Shown: piece by piece, positions 32,400-40,154 of the stretch
How positions within the stretch are numbered: the first letter of the stretch is position 1
How the letters are laid out: each line of letters starts with the position of its first letter
Source: Cohnella zeiphila
GTDB taxonomy: Bacteria; Bacillota; Bacilli; Paenibacillales; Paenibacillaceae
Assembly: GCF_014212055.1 (NCBI RefSeq)
Contig: NZ_JACJVO010000028.1
Location: 165,944 to 229,943, forward strand
Direction of reading: 5' to 3'
DNA length: 64,000 nt
Program-made: the position numbers and the translations under genes
The notes under the pieces: model-generated
Seen by the model: the letters and a program-made list of their open reading frames with translations, nothing else
Told to the model about the DNA's origin: nothing
Databases searched by the model: none

Positions 32400-32669
32400 T
32401 TAACCGACGGGACCGGCTGAATAATGCTCGACGATCTGTTGGATCGTGAGCCCTTTGTCTTTAAGCGAACGGATGTCTTCCAGCCGTTCCAACGCCCGAA
32501 TGCGGGGATATCGGCGCACAAGTCCCGCGTCGAGCTGAACGAACGGAAGCAGTCCGATTTCCGTGTAATATTTCAAAGTGCTGTACCGCATACCGGAGAG
32601 CTGAACGAGCTCGCTGACCGTCACCAATTCCGACTGCATCACTTTTTCCAAGCTTCTTCTTCTGGACAT
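32400..32669 (-). CDS. Small MerR-like HTH protein
   Basis: 89 residues with a MerR-type winged helix: VTVSELVQLSGMRYSTLKYYTEIGLLPF, then VRRYPRIRALERLEDIRSLKDKGLTIQQIVEHY. No effector domain or long coiled coil is present, so it resembles stand-alone MerR-like proteins. GAGGG is 6 bases before ATG. It starts 14 bases after the GPP34-family gene and is co-transcribed with it; it may be the regulator acting on the heptad repeats upstream of that gene. Confidence 0.8.
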   Translation of the reverse strand: MSRRRSLEKVMQSELVTVSELVQLSGMRYSTLKYYTEIGLLPFVQLDAGLVRRYPRIRALERLEDIRSLKDKGLTIQQIVEHYSAGPVG

Positions 32670-32682
32670 CGCGTTCCCTCGA

Positions 32683-33366
32683 TCAGACGGAGGCGGAAAC
32701 GGCTGCGGACACCATAACGGCGTTCAGCTCTTCCATGGCCTTGCGAATTTGGCGGATCGACTTCCATTGTTCGCCCTGCTCCTCATGCAGGCGCGCCAGA
32801 CGAGCTTTCAGCTCGTTGCCCTCGTATTCGGAAAAATAGTTCCGTACGAGCTTGCTCATCTCGAGCATCAGGGCGAGCAGGGCGGTTTGCCGATCCACGG
32901 GGCCGTTCTCCAGCAGTTCGGCGCGGATGCGTTCCACGATTCGGTTCTTGGAATCGGCCGTCGGCACATAACGGCTTGCGGGGAAGAGCAGCATGACCTG
33001 ATAGGACTCTTCCGTCATGGCGCCGCTTGCGACAAGCGGGTCGACAATCATTCGGAACAGCGCGGAACGGACTTTGCTTTGCGAATAGAATGACTGAATC
33101 CACTTTTTCAACGTTTGCGGCTTCCTGCGCTCCAGCAGGTCCAGCATGAGTGCGGCGGCATCGTCCGTTACGGCTTCATGCCGTGCCGCTTCGACTTTCC
33201 CCTTATCGTTAATCCGTACGATTTCCTCAGACAGCAGCTCGATCAACACTGCTCCCGCGGCGTAGGTATGCAGGTAGCTCTTCGCCGGTTTTTTCCGCTT
33301 ATGGGTCTCCCGGTCGGAAGCAAGCAGAACGAATTCCTGAGCAAGGGTGAGGGGAGCATGCGTCAT
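32683..33366 (-). CDS. GPP34 (GOLPH3/VPS74-like) family protein
   Basis: About 227 residues, helical and soluble. The N-terminal LTLAQEFVLLASDRETHK and YAAGAVLIELLSEEIVRINDKGKV match the GPP34 fold, followed by the ERRKPQTLKKWIQSFY and RSALFRMIVDPLVASGAM segments. Eukaryotic GOLPH3 binds PI4P and sorts glycosyltransferases; bacterial members have no established role. Two start ATGs follow AAAGGAGG: 33372 (2-base spacing) and 33366 (8-base spacing, preferred). It is first in an operon with a MerR-like gene and preceded by four tandem heptads. Confidence 0.8.
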   Translation of the reverse strand: MTHAPLTLAQEFVLLASDRETHKRKKPAKSYLHTYAAGAVLIELLSEEIVRINDKGKVEAARHEAVTDDAAALMLDLLERRKPQTLKKWIQSFYSQSKVRSALFRMIVDPLVASGAMTEESYQVMLLFPASRYVPTADSKNRIVERIRAELLENGPVDRQTALLALMLEMSKLVRNYFSEYEGNELKARLARLHEEQGEQWKSIRQIRKAMEELNAVMVSAAVSASV

Positions 33367-33395
33367 GTCCATGGCCTCCTTTTGACTTGAATATT

Positions 33396-33427
33396 TACTT
33401 ACTACTTATTACTTATCACTTATTATA
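33396..33427 (-). promoter_or_regulatory. Promoter -10 followed by four tandem 7-bp operator-like repeats
   Basis: Minus strand: TATAAT (33427-33422) runs into ATAAGTG, ATAAGTA, ATAAGTA and GTAAGTA (33423-33396), four direct heptads RTAAGTR without gaps. A possible -35 TTGCGC lies 19 bases before the -10. The repeats cover the expected start of the GPP34 operon transcript. Head-to-tail 7-bp repeats suggest cooperative binding of a small repressor. Confidence 0.55.
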
Positions 33428-33538
33428 TAACAACGGGTTTGGAAAAGCGCAAGCCATATTTTGTGAGAATTTTGGGAGCGCGTCCCTATAGACTGATGCT
33501 TCGGGATGGACATTTCTTGAATAAGGGAGAAGACCGAA

Positions 33539-34621
33539 GTGACAACAGAGGAAATGACGAACGTCTTGACGGGCTTGGGGAACGCGGTAGCGCTCGGAAA
33601 TCCGGCTTTGCCGGACGGGGGATGGGAGCAAGTCGGCCGGCATTGGAGGCAGTTGGCGGGGGAATCATGGCTGATCGGCGATCTTTACGTCTCGCTGGCC
33701 CGGCGCTTCGTGCGCAGCGTCCAAATCGAACATCCGGAATCCTTCCGACAAGCGGCCGGCCAAGGGGGCGTCCTCTACCTGGCGAACCATCAAAATCTGC
33801 TGGAATCGTTGTTTTTTACGACGGTGATGTCGGCGCTCGCCCGAAGGCCGATCGGCACGATGATCAAGATCTGGATTCGGGATCACTGGATCGGCAGACT
33901 GCTCTCGGATGCGGCCCATTATCCGGAATTTGTGCCGGATGCCGTTTTTCCGTACCGGCTGTTTTATTTTAACGATGCGGAGCCCCGGTCGATCTTCGGA
34001 CTGCTGGGCGAGATGAGAAGCTTTATGCTCGAAGGCGGCAGCTGCATGGTGCATGTGGAGGGGACTCGGGCTTACTCCAGCAAGCACCGCGTGACGAAGA
34101 TCAGCGACAGCGTCGTTCGCCTTGCGGTCGATGCGGGCGTCCCCGTGATTCCCGTCCGCTTCGCGGGAGGACTTCCCGAGAACGATGTAGAGGAGAAGCC
34201 GATCTACCCCTATCGTTACGCGGCGCAGGATATTTATCTCGGACAGGCGATTCTGCCGGACACGCTTGCCGAGCTGTCGATGAAGGATCGCAAGTTGACG
34301 GTGCTCGACGCCATCAATCGTACGGGACCAAGGCCGGAAGCCGAGCGAATGAACGAGCCGCAGCCGGAATTCGCGCGCGAGGTCGAGAACTGGTCGGCAT
34401 CCGCGGAGTGCTTGAAGGAGTATGCCGTGCTCTATCAAGTGCTGCGGCAAGCCGACCCGGCCGCCTATTCCCGGGATACGCTGGATCTTCTGGCCGGCCG
34501 AGGCGCGTCGGAATGGCCGGATACCCCGAAGGGAAGATGGCTGGCGAATTGGGCGGGACAATTGCTCGGCGAACGAGGGAGCCGTCTGCTCAGGCAAGGA
34601 AAGGAACACGCGAATGAGTAA
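33539..34621 (+). CDS. PlsC-like 1-acyl-glycerol-phosphate acyltransferase family protein
   Basis: 360 residues from GTG 9 bases after AAGGGAG. Acyltransferase motif I appears as ANHQNLLESLFF, an HX4E variant of the usual HX4D. The substrate-binding motif is VEGTRAYSSKHRVTKI (EGTR), with later VPVIPVRFAGGLP. About 100 extra C-terminal residues carry no recognised domain. Likely transfers acyl groups to a lysophospholipid or other acceptor at the membrane. It overlaps the HAD-hydrolase gene by 8 bases, suggesting coupled translation. Confidence 0.78.
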   Translation: MTTEEMTNVLTGLGNAVALGNPALPDGGWEQVGRHWRQLAGESWLIGDLYVSLARRFVRSVQIEHPESFRQAAGQGGVLYLANHQNLLESLFFTTVMSALARRPIGTMIKIWIRDHWIGRLLSDAAHYPEFVPDAVFPYRLFYFNDAEPRSIFGLLGEMRSFMLEGGSCMVHVEGTRAYSSKHRVTKISDSVVRLAVDAGVPVIPVRFAGGLPENDVEEKPIYPYRYAAQDIYLGQAILPDTLAELSMKDRKLTVLDAINRTGPRPEAERMNEPQPEFAREVENWSASAECLKEYAVLYQVLRQADPAAYSRDTLDLLAGRGASEWPDTPKGRWLANWAGQLLGERGSRLLRQGKEHANE

Positions 34622-35315
34622 ATGGAAAGCGGCCATTTTCGACCTGGGAGATACGTTAATGTCCCATCTGGGATCCAAAACGGAGCTGTTTTGCCGGTTC
34701 TGCCGGGAGGCGGGCGTACCTCTTCCGGAGGACCCGCGCCTCGTGCGCGAAGCGGCGGCTGAAGGCTGGCGGGAAGGCATGAAGCGGGTCAATCCGCACG
34801 ACTGGAAGGATTTGAGCTGGCGGGAGCATGTCTTCCGCTTCGGATTGGCGAAGGCGGGAATCATAGATCTTGATCGGCATATCGGGAGCTTGATGCGGGT
34901 TAAGCTTCCCCGTCCGAACAACGAGGTTCCGCCCGGCGTCTTCAGTCTCCTTCAGGTACTGAAGGACGAAGGGTACAAGCTCGCGATCGTCAGCAACTAT
35001 TACGGCCATTTGTCGGAAGTGCTGGAGCAGACGAAGCTCGCGCCGCTGTTCGATGCGGCTTTCGACTCGGATGTCGTCGGGCTTGCCAAGCCGGACCCCG
35101 GAATTTTCCATATGGCCTGCGAAGCCCTCGGGATCGAACCCTCGGAGGCGGTTTATGTCGGCGATATGCCTCCTTATGACGTGGATGGCGCGGTCGGCGC
35201 GGGCTTGCATCCGATCCTGTACGACCCTGACGGGATTTGGAAAAGCGCCCCAGAATACGCGCAGGTTCGGAAGGTTCGCGCTTTGGAGGAACTGCCCGGT
35301 ATTTTGATCCGATAA
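34614..35315 (+). CDS. HAD-family hydrolase (subfamily IA)
   Basis: 233 residues. Motif I AAIFDLGDTLMSH carries the DxGDT variant of the usual DxDGT nucleophile segment; motif II is LAIVSNYYGH, motif III lysine is in GLAKPDPGIFHMACEAL and motif IV is VYVGDMPPYDVDGAVGAGL. A helical cap lies between motifs I and II (about 20-95). The second Asp of motif I is replaced by Gly, which would alter the general acid. AAGGAA precedes ATG, which lies inside the acyltransferase stop region. Substrate unknown, possibly a phospho-intermediate linked to the acyltransferase. Confidence 0.85.
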   Translation: MSKWKAAIFDLGDTLMSHLGSKTELFCRFCREAGVPLPEDPRLVREAAAEGWREGMKRVNPHDWKDLSWREHVFRFGLAKAGIIDLDRHIGSLMRVKLPRPNNEVPPGVFSLLQVLKDEGYKLAIVSNYYGHLSEVLEQTKLAPLFDAAFDSDVVGLAKPDPGIFHMACEALGIEPSEAVYVGDMPPYDVDGAVGAGLHPILYDPDGIWKSAPEYAQVRKVRALEELPGILIR

Positions 35316-35338
35316 GGTTCGGCCGCCTGCGGACTCCG

Positions 35339-35388
35339 TTGACAAGCTCGTTCCCGAGATCTATAATTTTAATGAACAGTTGTTCATT
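35339..35388 (+). promoter_or_regulatory. Consensus sigma-A promoter with TetR-type operator
   Basis: TTGACA (35339-35344), 17 bases, TATAAT (35362-35367): a fully consensus promoter. Immediately downstream AATGAACA-GT-TGTTCATT (35371-35388) is a perfect 8-2-8 inverted repeat covering the start site. A strong promoter under a tight repressor is implied, and the TetR gene at 36283 is the obvious candidate. Confidence 0.8.
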
Positions 35389-35414
35389 ATCTGAACGATT
35401 TGGAGGGAACGGAC

Positions 35415-36176
35415 ATGCGATTGGAAGGCAAAGTGGCAGTCGTAACCGGCGCCGCGTCGGGCATGGGCAAAGCGATCGCGGAGCTCTACGCCAAAGAAGG
35501 CGCGAAGGTGGTCGTCTCGGATTTGAACATCGAAGGCGCGCAAGCGGTGGCGGAGGGGATTCGGGCCGAAGGTGGCCAGGCGATCGCCGTGAAGACGAAC
35601 GTCGCCGATCTGAACGACATCCATGCGATGATCGATGCGGCCGTCTCGGAATACGGAACGCTGGATATTCTGGTCAACAACGCCGGCATTATGGATAACA
35701 TGGCGGCTGTAGGCGACGTGGAAGACGAGCGCTGGGATCTGATTTTCGATATCAATACGAAGGCCGTCATGCGCGCCATCCGCAAAGCTCTTCCGATCTT
35801 CCTCGAGAAGGGCAAGGGCGTTATCGTCAATACGGCATCCACGGGAGGCTTCAGCGGGGCTCACGCGGGTGCCGCTTACGTCGCTTCCAAGCATGCCGTC
35901 GTCGGCTTGACCAAGAACACGGGCTATATGTACGCACAGAAGGGCATCCGCTGCAACGCGATCGCTCCCGGCGGAACGGCGACGAACATAACCTCCTCGA
36001 TCAAAAACTTCAACGAATTCGGGGCCTCGCGGACGGCGCCCGTGCAAGGCGTCATCCCGCGGATCGGGCAGCCGGAAGAGATCGCGCAGGTGGCGCTGTT
36101 CCTCGCATCGGACGAATCGAGCTTTGTCAACGGCGCGGTCATCGTCGCGGACGCGGGATGGACGGCCGCATTTTAA
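35415..36176 (+). CDS. Short-chain dehydrogenase/reductase
   Basis: 253 residues, classical SDR. Coenzyme motif VVTGAASGMGKAIAELYAKEG, NNAG in DILVNNAGIMDN, and catalytic Ser-Tyr-Lys in NTASTGGFSGAHAGAAYVASKHAVVGL with Tyr-x3-Lys. GRPEEIA-like GQPEEIAQVALFLASDESSFVNGAVI ends the protein. ATG lies 7 bases after GGAGGG. It is probably repressed by the TetR protein encoded next, through the 35371-35388 operator, and induced by an unknown aldehyde, ketone or alcohol. Confidence 0.9.
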   Translation: MRLEGKVAVVTGAASGMGKAIAELYAKEGAKVVVSDLNIEGAQAVAEGIRAEGGQAIAVKTNVADLNDIHAMIDAAVSEYGTLDILVNNAGIMDNMAAVGDVEDERWDLIFDINTKAVMRAIRKALPIFLEKGKGVIVNTASTGGFSGAHAGAAYVASKHAVVGLTKNTGYMYAQKGIRCNAIAPGGTATNITSSIKNFNEFGASRTAPVQGVIPRIGQPEEIAQVALFLASDESSFVNGAVIVADAGWTAAF

Positions 36177-36221
36177 GACCCGTTGACCATTGCCAAACCG
36201 GGTCCGAATTCGATACCATGG

Positions 36222-36253
36222 GCTACAGGCAATCCGTTGCCTGTAGCTTTTTT
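36222..36253 (+). terminator. Terminator between SDR and TetR genes
   Basis: GCTACAGGCAA-TCCG-TTGCCTGTAGC, an 11-bp perfect stem, followed by TTTTTT. Confidence 0.9.
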
Positions 36254-36282
36254 CTATCTATCGCGCAAAGGACGTCGAAGCC

Positions 36283-36837
36283 GTGAACGAGAACGATCAA
36301 AGGGTGATTCAAACCAAACGGGCGCTGCATGGCGCGCTCTTGGCCTTGCTGAAAACCAAACCGCTCGAATCCGTCTCCGTGTCCGCCCTGTGCCGCGAGG
36401 CGCAGTTGAACAGGGGCACGTTCTACCTGCATTACAAGGATGTCGAGGCGCTGTTCGACGAGCATCTTCAGTCGCTGCTTCGGGACCTGGAGGAGTCGTA
36501 TTACGAACCGTACAAGACCGCGCCCCATCTGGAGGTTCGGTCGCTCGATCCTTCGACGATCCGCATTTTCCACCATGTGAAGAAATACCGGCAATTTTAC
36601 GACATCGTGTTCGACCGCAAGTCGCCGTTGTCGTACTACTATTCCTTGTTCGAGAAGATCAAAAGCTTGATGCGGGAAAGCGCCGCGACCTATTCGATAG
36701 GCGATCGGGACCTTGCCATGCTCGTCGCCTACCAGGCGAATGCGCTCATGGGCTTGCTCATCCAGTGGAGCGAGGAGAACTTCGCGCGCAGCCCCGAGTC
36801 GATGAACGAGCAGTTTGCTTCTTTCCTGAGAGGTTGA
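36283..36837 (+). CDS. TetR family regulator
   Basis: 184 residues from GTG 10 bases after AAAGGA. HTH domain: VIQTKRALHGALLALLKTKPLESVSVSALCREAQLNRGTFYLHYKDVEALFDEHL. The C-terminal part (SSYYYSLFEK..., YQANALMGLLIQWSEENF) matches the TetR_C_33/YcbB-like dimer region of Firmicute regulators. It lies directly after the SDR gene beyond a terminator and probably binds the TGAACA-GT-TGTTCA operator upstream of that gene. Ligand unknown. Confidence 0.88.
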   Translation: MNENDQRVIQTKRALHGALLALLKTKPLESVSVSALCREAQLNRGTFYLHYKDVEALFDEHLQSLLRDLEESYYEPYKTAPHLEVRSLDPSTIRIFHHVKKYRQFYDIVFDRKSPLSYYYSLFEKIKSLMRESAATYSIGDRDLAMLVAYQANALMGLLIQWSEENFARSPESMNEQFASFLRG

Positions 36838-36879
36838 ACGCCACCGTTGACTTGGTTTCAGCTATGCGCGCATGCGGAA

Positions 36880-36951
36880 CTATTTTTTGAAATACTCCGT
36901 CTTCTGGTATAGGTTCCTCAAGTATTGACCTCGTAAACCGATTATACGCAT
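36880..36951 (-). CDS. Tiny ORF, 23 residues, downstream of the riboswitch-controlled gene
   Basis: ATG (36951) lies 9 bases after AAGGAG, which sits inside the end of the preceding minus-strand gene. The peptide is short and basic (begins MRIIGLRGQYLRN) without a hydrophobic segment. The good ribosome site and coupling position are the only support; it could be chance. Confidence 0.25.
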   Translation of the reverse strand: MRIIGLRGQYLRNLYQKTEYFKK

Positions 36952-36956
36952 CTTGG

Positions 36957-37409
36957 TCATCTCCTTAGCTTAAGAGCATAGTAGCAGTACGATTCGGAAC
37001 GGTCGATCAATTCATCGGCTCGCGGCTCAGGCATAAGAGACGTCCGTCTCCGGAACGGAGCGGCCATGCGCTCGGCCAAATCCAGCAAGGCGGACTGAGC
37101 CAGGATCCTTCTCTCGGCGCCCCAGGACTCGCCATGCACTCTCGCTTGGTCCAGACATTCGGCCAAGGGATGCTCTCGCCACGACAGGAAGACGGATGCC
37201 CATTGCAAAAGGTCCAAATGCTTGCGCATAAGGGGAATTTCACAGCGTCCCCAACCGGAGAAGCCGTCGCAATAGAGATGTAGCCAAACGACGCGGGGAA
37301 CCGGTACAAATGGATCGCGATCGAGCAAAAACAGCTCCATATACGAAATTTTACTTCTCAGTGGGCTCTCAACATCGGGGAAGGGCAGAGGTTCGACGGT
37401 GGCCATCAT
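36957..37409 (-). CDS. Unidentified protein under c-di-AMP riboswitch control
   Basis: 150 residues from ATG 9 bases after AGGAG. The N-terminal part, SKISYMELFLLDRDPFVPVPRVVWLHLYCDGFSGWGRCEI, recalls the first strands of enolase-superfamily capping domains (dG..GwGEc), but no barrel follows. The rest is helical and Arg-rich (AERRILAQSALLDLAERMAAPFRRR). No signal peptide or membrane helix. It is the only gene between a minus-strand ydaO riboswitch and the next operon, so its expression should fall when c-di-AMP is high. This suggests a role in potassium, osmotic or wall homeostasis. The function is unknown. Confidence 0.65.
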   Translation of the reverse strand: MMATVEPLPFPDVESPLRSKISYMELFLLDRDPFVPVPRVVWLHLYCDGFSGWGRCEIPLMRKHLDLLQWASVFLSWREHPLAECLDQARVHGESWGAERRILAQSALLDLAERMAAPFRRRTSLMPEPRADELIDRSESYCYYALKLRR

Positions 37410-37451
37410 GGGATCGCGCTCCTGTTCGTAAATAAAAGATGGATTTATGGC

Positions 37452-37493
37452 AACACAAAAAGCCCGAAGAGCAGAGGACCTCTGCTCTCGGGC
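37452..37493 (-). terminator. Riboswitch expression-platform terminator
   Basis: GCCCGAGAGCAGAGG / CCTCTGCTCTTCGGGC (37493-37462) with minus-strand TTTTTGTG following. It lies between the aptamer and the 150-residue gene. Confidence 0.85.
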
Positions 37494-37530
37494 CTTCCGC
37501 AGCCGCACGGCTGCCGACAGATCCGAGCGC

Positions 37531-37687
37531 GGATCTCTCCCAATGCGCTTACGAGGTTAGCTGACGGATTCGGGCTTGAGAGTGCCCGTCCTTCGGTCCC
37601 GGCAGTGCGAGAGAAGGATTCACCCCGTGAAGCCGATGTACGGCTTCGAATGGTTCCCCCGTTTCCCAATATGGGAATTCAGCGATG
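37531..37687 (-). ncRNA. Cyclic di-AMP riboswitch (ydaO-yuaA type), minus strand
   Basis: Minus-strand landmarks in order: CGCTGAAT near the 5' end, CGGGGGAACCA, CGGGGTGAATCC, a GGACGGGCACTCTC block, CCCGAATCCGTCAGCTAACCTCGTAAGCG and GGGAGAG. The GTCAGCTAACCTCGTAAGC core is diagnostic of the ydaO aptamer. A promoter TTTACA-N17-TAATAT (37743-37738 and 37720-37715) lies just upstream. Ligand binding should favour the terminator at 37452, switching off the 150-residue gene. Confidence 0.92.
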
Positions 37688-37714
37688 ATCTGGCTTTTGA
37701 AGTTGTTGAGAGGA

Positions 37715-37743
37715 ATATTACGCTTCCCGCCGGTGAATGTAAA
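37715..37743 (-). promoter_or_regulatory. Promoter of the minus-strand c-di-AMP riboswitch
   Basis: TTTACA (37743-37738) and TAATAT (37720-37715) with a 17-base spacer place the start near 37708, about 20 bases before the aptamer. The remaining bases up to 37857 show nothing further. Confidence 0.6.
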
Positions 37744-37857
37744 ACCCGGTATGGCGGATCATTCGTGAAAATAGACGCTTTTTGTCCGCATGGAAACGAA
37801 TTCAAGCCGCCGAGTTGTTCATCTCTGCCGGCCTTGCTCCCGCATTCTCTCGTTTCC

Positions 37858-38562
37858 TCACGAATCTCGCGATAGAAACCGGTATCCGATCCCCGGCTCC
37901 GTGACGATAAACTTCGGATCGGTCGAGTCTTCCTCCAGCTTTTTGCGGAGATGGCCGATATAGATGCGCAAATAGTGGCTGTCGGACTCGTCGTGATGCT
38001 CGCCCCACACTTGCTGAAGGAGCTGCCGCTGGGTGACGACTTTCCCGGCGTTGGACGCCAAGATTTTGAGGAGATCGTATTCGGTCGGCGTCAATTTGAC
38101 GCGTTCTCCGTTCAATTCCACGATCCGCTGGGCAAGATCGATAGACAGCTCTCCGAAGCGGAGAACGGGCTCGCCCGTCGACTTGGCCGCATGACGCAGC
38201 GCCACCCGTATTCTGGCGACCAGCTCCCCCATGCCGAACGGCTTCGTCACGTAATCGTCGGCTCCGCCGTCCAATGCCGCGATCTTGTCTTCCTCGCGGT
38301 CTTTGGCGGTCAGGACGATGATCGGCGCGGCCGACCAGCTCCGGATGCGGCTTAGCACCTCCATGCCGGACAAGTCCGGCAGCCCCAGATCGAGCACGAT
38401 CAGCTCCGGTTGAACCAAGGAGGCTTGCCGAATGCCTTCCTCGCCCGTCGACGCTTCGTGGACGACATAACGGTGGGCCTGCAGGGCCACTTTCAGCAGC
38501 TTGCGAATTTGAGGCTCGTCGTCGACGATCAGGATGCGGGCTCCGCTTTCATTCACGGTCAT
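37858..38562 (-). CDS. kdpE: KdpE response regulator
   Basis: About 234 residues. Receiver domain with acidic pocket (ILIVDDEPQI), phospho-acceptor Asp in LIVLDLGLPDLSG and Lys in GADDYVTKPFGMGEL. The winged-helix OmpR-type DNA-binding domain follows (LTPTEYDLLKILASNAGKVVTQRQLL, HYLRIYIGHLRKKLEED, GIGYRF), with KdpE-like wording. ATG 38562 lies inside the end of the sensor kinase gene (14-base overlap). Probably phosphorylated by that kinase and activates kdpFABC; GTAAAA repeats at 40178-40236 are candidate targets. Confidence 0.92.
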   Translation of the reverse strand: MTVNESGARILIVDDEPQIRKLLKVALQAHRYVVHEASTGEEGIRQASLVQPELIVLDLGLPDLSGMEVLSRIRSWSAAPIIVLTAKDREEDKIAALDGGADDYVTKPFGMGELVARIRVALRHAAKSTGEPVLRFGELSIDLAQRIVELNGERVKLTPTEYDLLKILASNAGKVVTQRQLLQQVWGEHHDESDSHYLRIYIGHLRKKLEEDSTDPKFIVTEPGIGYRFLSRDS

Positions 38563-40114
38563 CTTCTTCGATTCTCCCTTCATGCGACAGGATGGGCGGC
38601 GCGCTTTGCCGGGGCAAGGGGAGCGTGACCGTCACGACGGTTCCGCGCGGCACGTTCGCTTTGGCCGAGATCGTACCGCCGTGAAGCTCCGCGATTCCTT
38701 TGCAGATCGCCAGTCCCAGTCCCGTACCGGTCACTCGGCTCGCGGCCGGGGAACGATAGAACTTTTCAAAAATCCGGGCATATTCGTCTTCGGGCAACCC
38801 GGTACCCTGATCGGCAACCGCAAGGGTCAGCTCCTGGTCGGAGGCTTGCACGCCAATGACGATCTCGCTGTAATCCGGGCTATACTTGATCGCGTTGCTC
38901 ACGATATTGACCAGCATCTGCTCCAGCAGAACCTCGTCTCCCGATACCATCGGAACGGCTTCCGGCAGCTGCACGCGCAGGCGGCGATGCTGACGAAAGT
39001 CGCGGACCTGGGACAGCGCGACCCCGATCAGATCCTCCACGTCGCACCAATTTTTCCGCAGCCGCAGCATACCGCTCTCTAGCTGGGCCATGCTGAGCAG
39101 ATTGATGACCAACCGGTTCATCCGGAGGGCGCCGTCCCGGATCGTCAGGAGCAATTCCATTCGATCCTCCGAAGTAAAAAGCTGATCCCCTTCGATCAAG
39201 CCGGTAGCCGACCCGATGATCGCCGCCAACGGCGTTCTCAATTCATGCGAGACAGAATCCAGAATCGCCGTGCGCAGCCGTTCCGATTCCGCCGTCAGAT
39301 GCGCGATTTTCGCTTCATCGGCCAGCCGGATGCGCGTAATGGCGCTTGCGGCCAGTCCGGCTATCGCTTCCAGCAGCCGTTGGTCTTCGGGCGCGACTCC
39401 GTTCTTGCCGTCATTCAGAAGAAGCGCCATTACCCCGTACACGCGATCCTCGGTCCGGAGCGGAACGTAATAACCCGGCGACTCTCTTAACGTAGACGTT
39501 CCGGAGCCGGCCGCTTCCCCGTGCTCGAACACCCACTTGGCGATCGTTCTCTCCGCCTCGCCGTGTCCCCAACCGCCGGAACGCGCCGAGCCGTAAGCAA
39601 GGTCCAGCCGGCGGCGATCGTTCGCCAAGTAGATCGCGATCTCGGTACCGACGTTCCGGAGCACCTGCCGCGAGATGCCGTCCAGCAAGGAATCGAGGTC
39701 CGCGATGTCGCTTAACTGCTTGCTAAGCTCGTAAAGCGCCGCCGTACGCGCTTCTCTTTGGCGCGAGAACAGCAGCTGTTGCTTCAATCGGGCGGCCAGG
39801 CTGGCGGTCAAAGCGGCTACCGACAAGTAGACGCAGAAGGAGACGACATAGCGCAAATCCGCGATCGAGAAGCTGAGCGTCGGGGGAACGAAGAAGAAAT
39901 CGAACGCCAAGACCCCCAGGACCGCCGCATAGAATGCGGGACGAAGTCCCCAAAGGACGGCGCTCAGAAGAACCGGAAACAAAAAGATCAGCGCAATGTT
40001 GACCAAGTCGAAAGCGAGCCCGAACCAACTCAGCAATAAGGTCATGAGAACGACCAGCAGCGTGATCAAGACATAAGAGCTTCCCGGCAACCCGAATCGC
40101 TTGCGCATGTTCAC
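38549..40114 (-). CDS. kdpD: KdpD-type sensor histidine kinase lacking the N-terminal KdpD/USP sensor domains
   Basis: About 521 residues. Four hydrophobic helices of DUF4118 (about 10-100: VLITLLVVLMTLLLSWFGL... FDFFFVPP) are followed by a GAF domain (about 130-260), HisKA with phospho-acceptor His in LDSVSHELRTPLAAIIG, and HATPase motifs N (NIVSNAIKYSP), G1 (VADQGTGLP) and G2 (GTGLGLAICKGI). This is the C-terminal half of canonical KdpD; the cytosolic KdpD and USP domains are missing and occur instead in the separate gene at 45869. GTG 40114 is 9 bases after AGGAAG; ATG 40108 is the alternative. Confidence 0.92.
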   Translation of the reverse strand: MNMRKRFGLPGSSYVLITLLVVLMTLLLSWFGLAFDLVNIALIFLFPVLLSAVLWGLRPAFYAAVLGVLAFDFFFVPPTLSFSIADLRYVVSFCVYLSVAALTASLAARLKQQLLFSRQREARTAALYELSKQLSDIADLDSLLDGISRQVLRNVGTEIAIYLANDRRRLDLAYGSARSGGWGHGEAERTIAKWVFEHGEAAGSGTSTLRESPGYYVPLRTEDRVYGVMALLLNDGKNGVAPEDQRLLEAIAGLAASAITRIRLADEAKIAHLTAESERLRTAILDSVSHELRTPLAAIIGSATGLIEGDQLFTSEDRMELLLTIRDGALRMNRLVINLLSMAQLESGMLRLRKNWCDVEDLIGVALSQVRDFRQHRRLRVQLPEAVPMVSGDEVLLEQMLVNIVSNAIKYSPDYSEIVIGVQASDQELTLAVADQGTGLPEDEYARIFEKFYRSPAASRVTGTGLGLAICKGIAELHGGTISAKANVPRGTVVTVTLPLPRQSAPPILSHEGRIEEDDRE

Positions 40115-40154
40115 AACCGTACACTTCCTGCCCGTCTTTAATCTATCGCTCTCT

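Noticed and set aside
37663..37677. TTCCCA-ATA-TGGGAA inverted repeat as a protein operator
   Set aside because: It lies inside the 5' part of the minus-strand c-di-AMP aptamer and is one of its helices.
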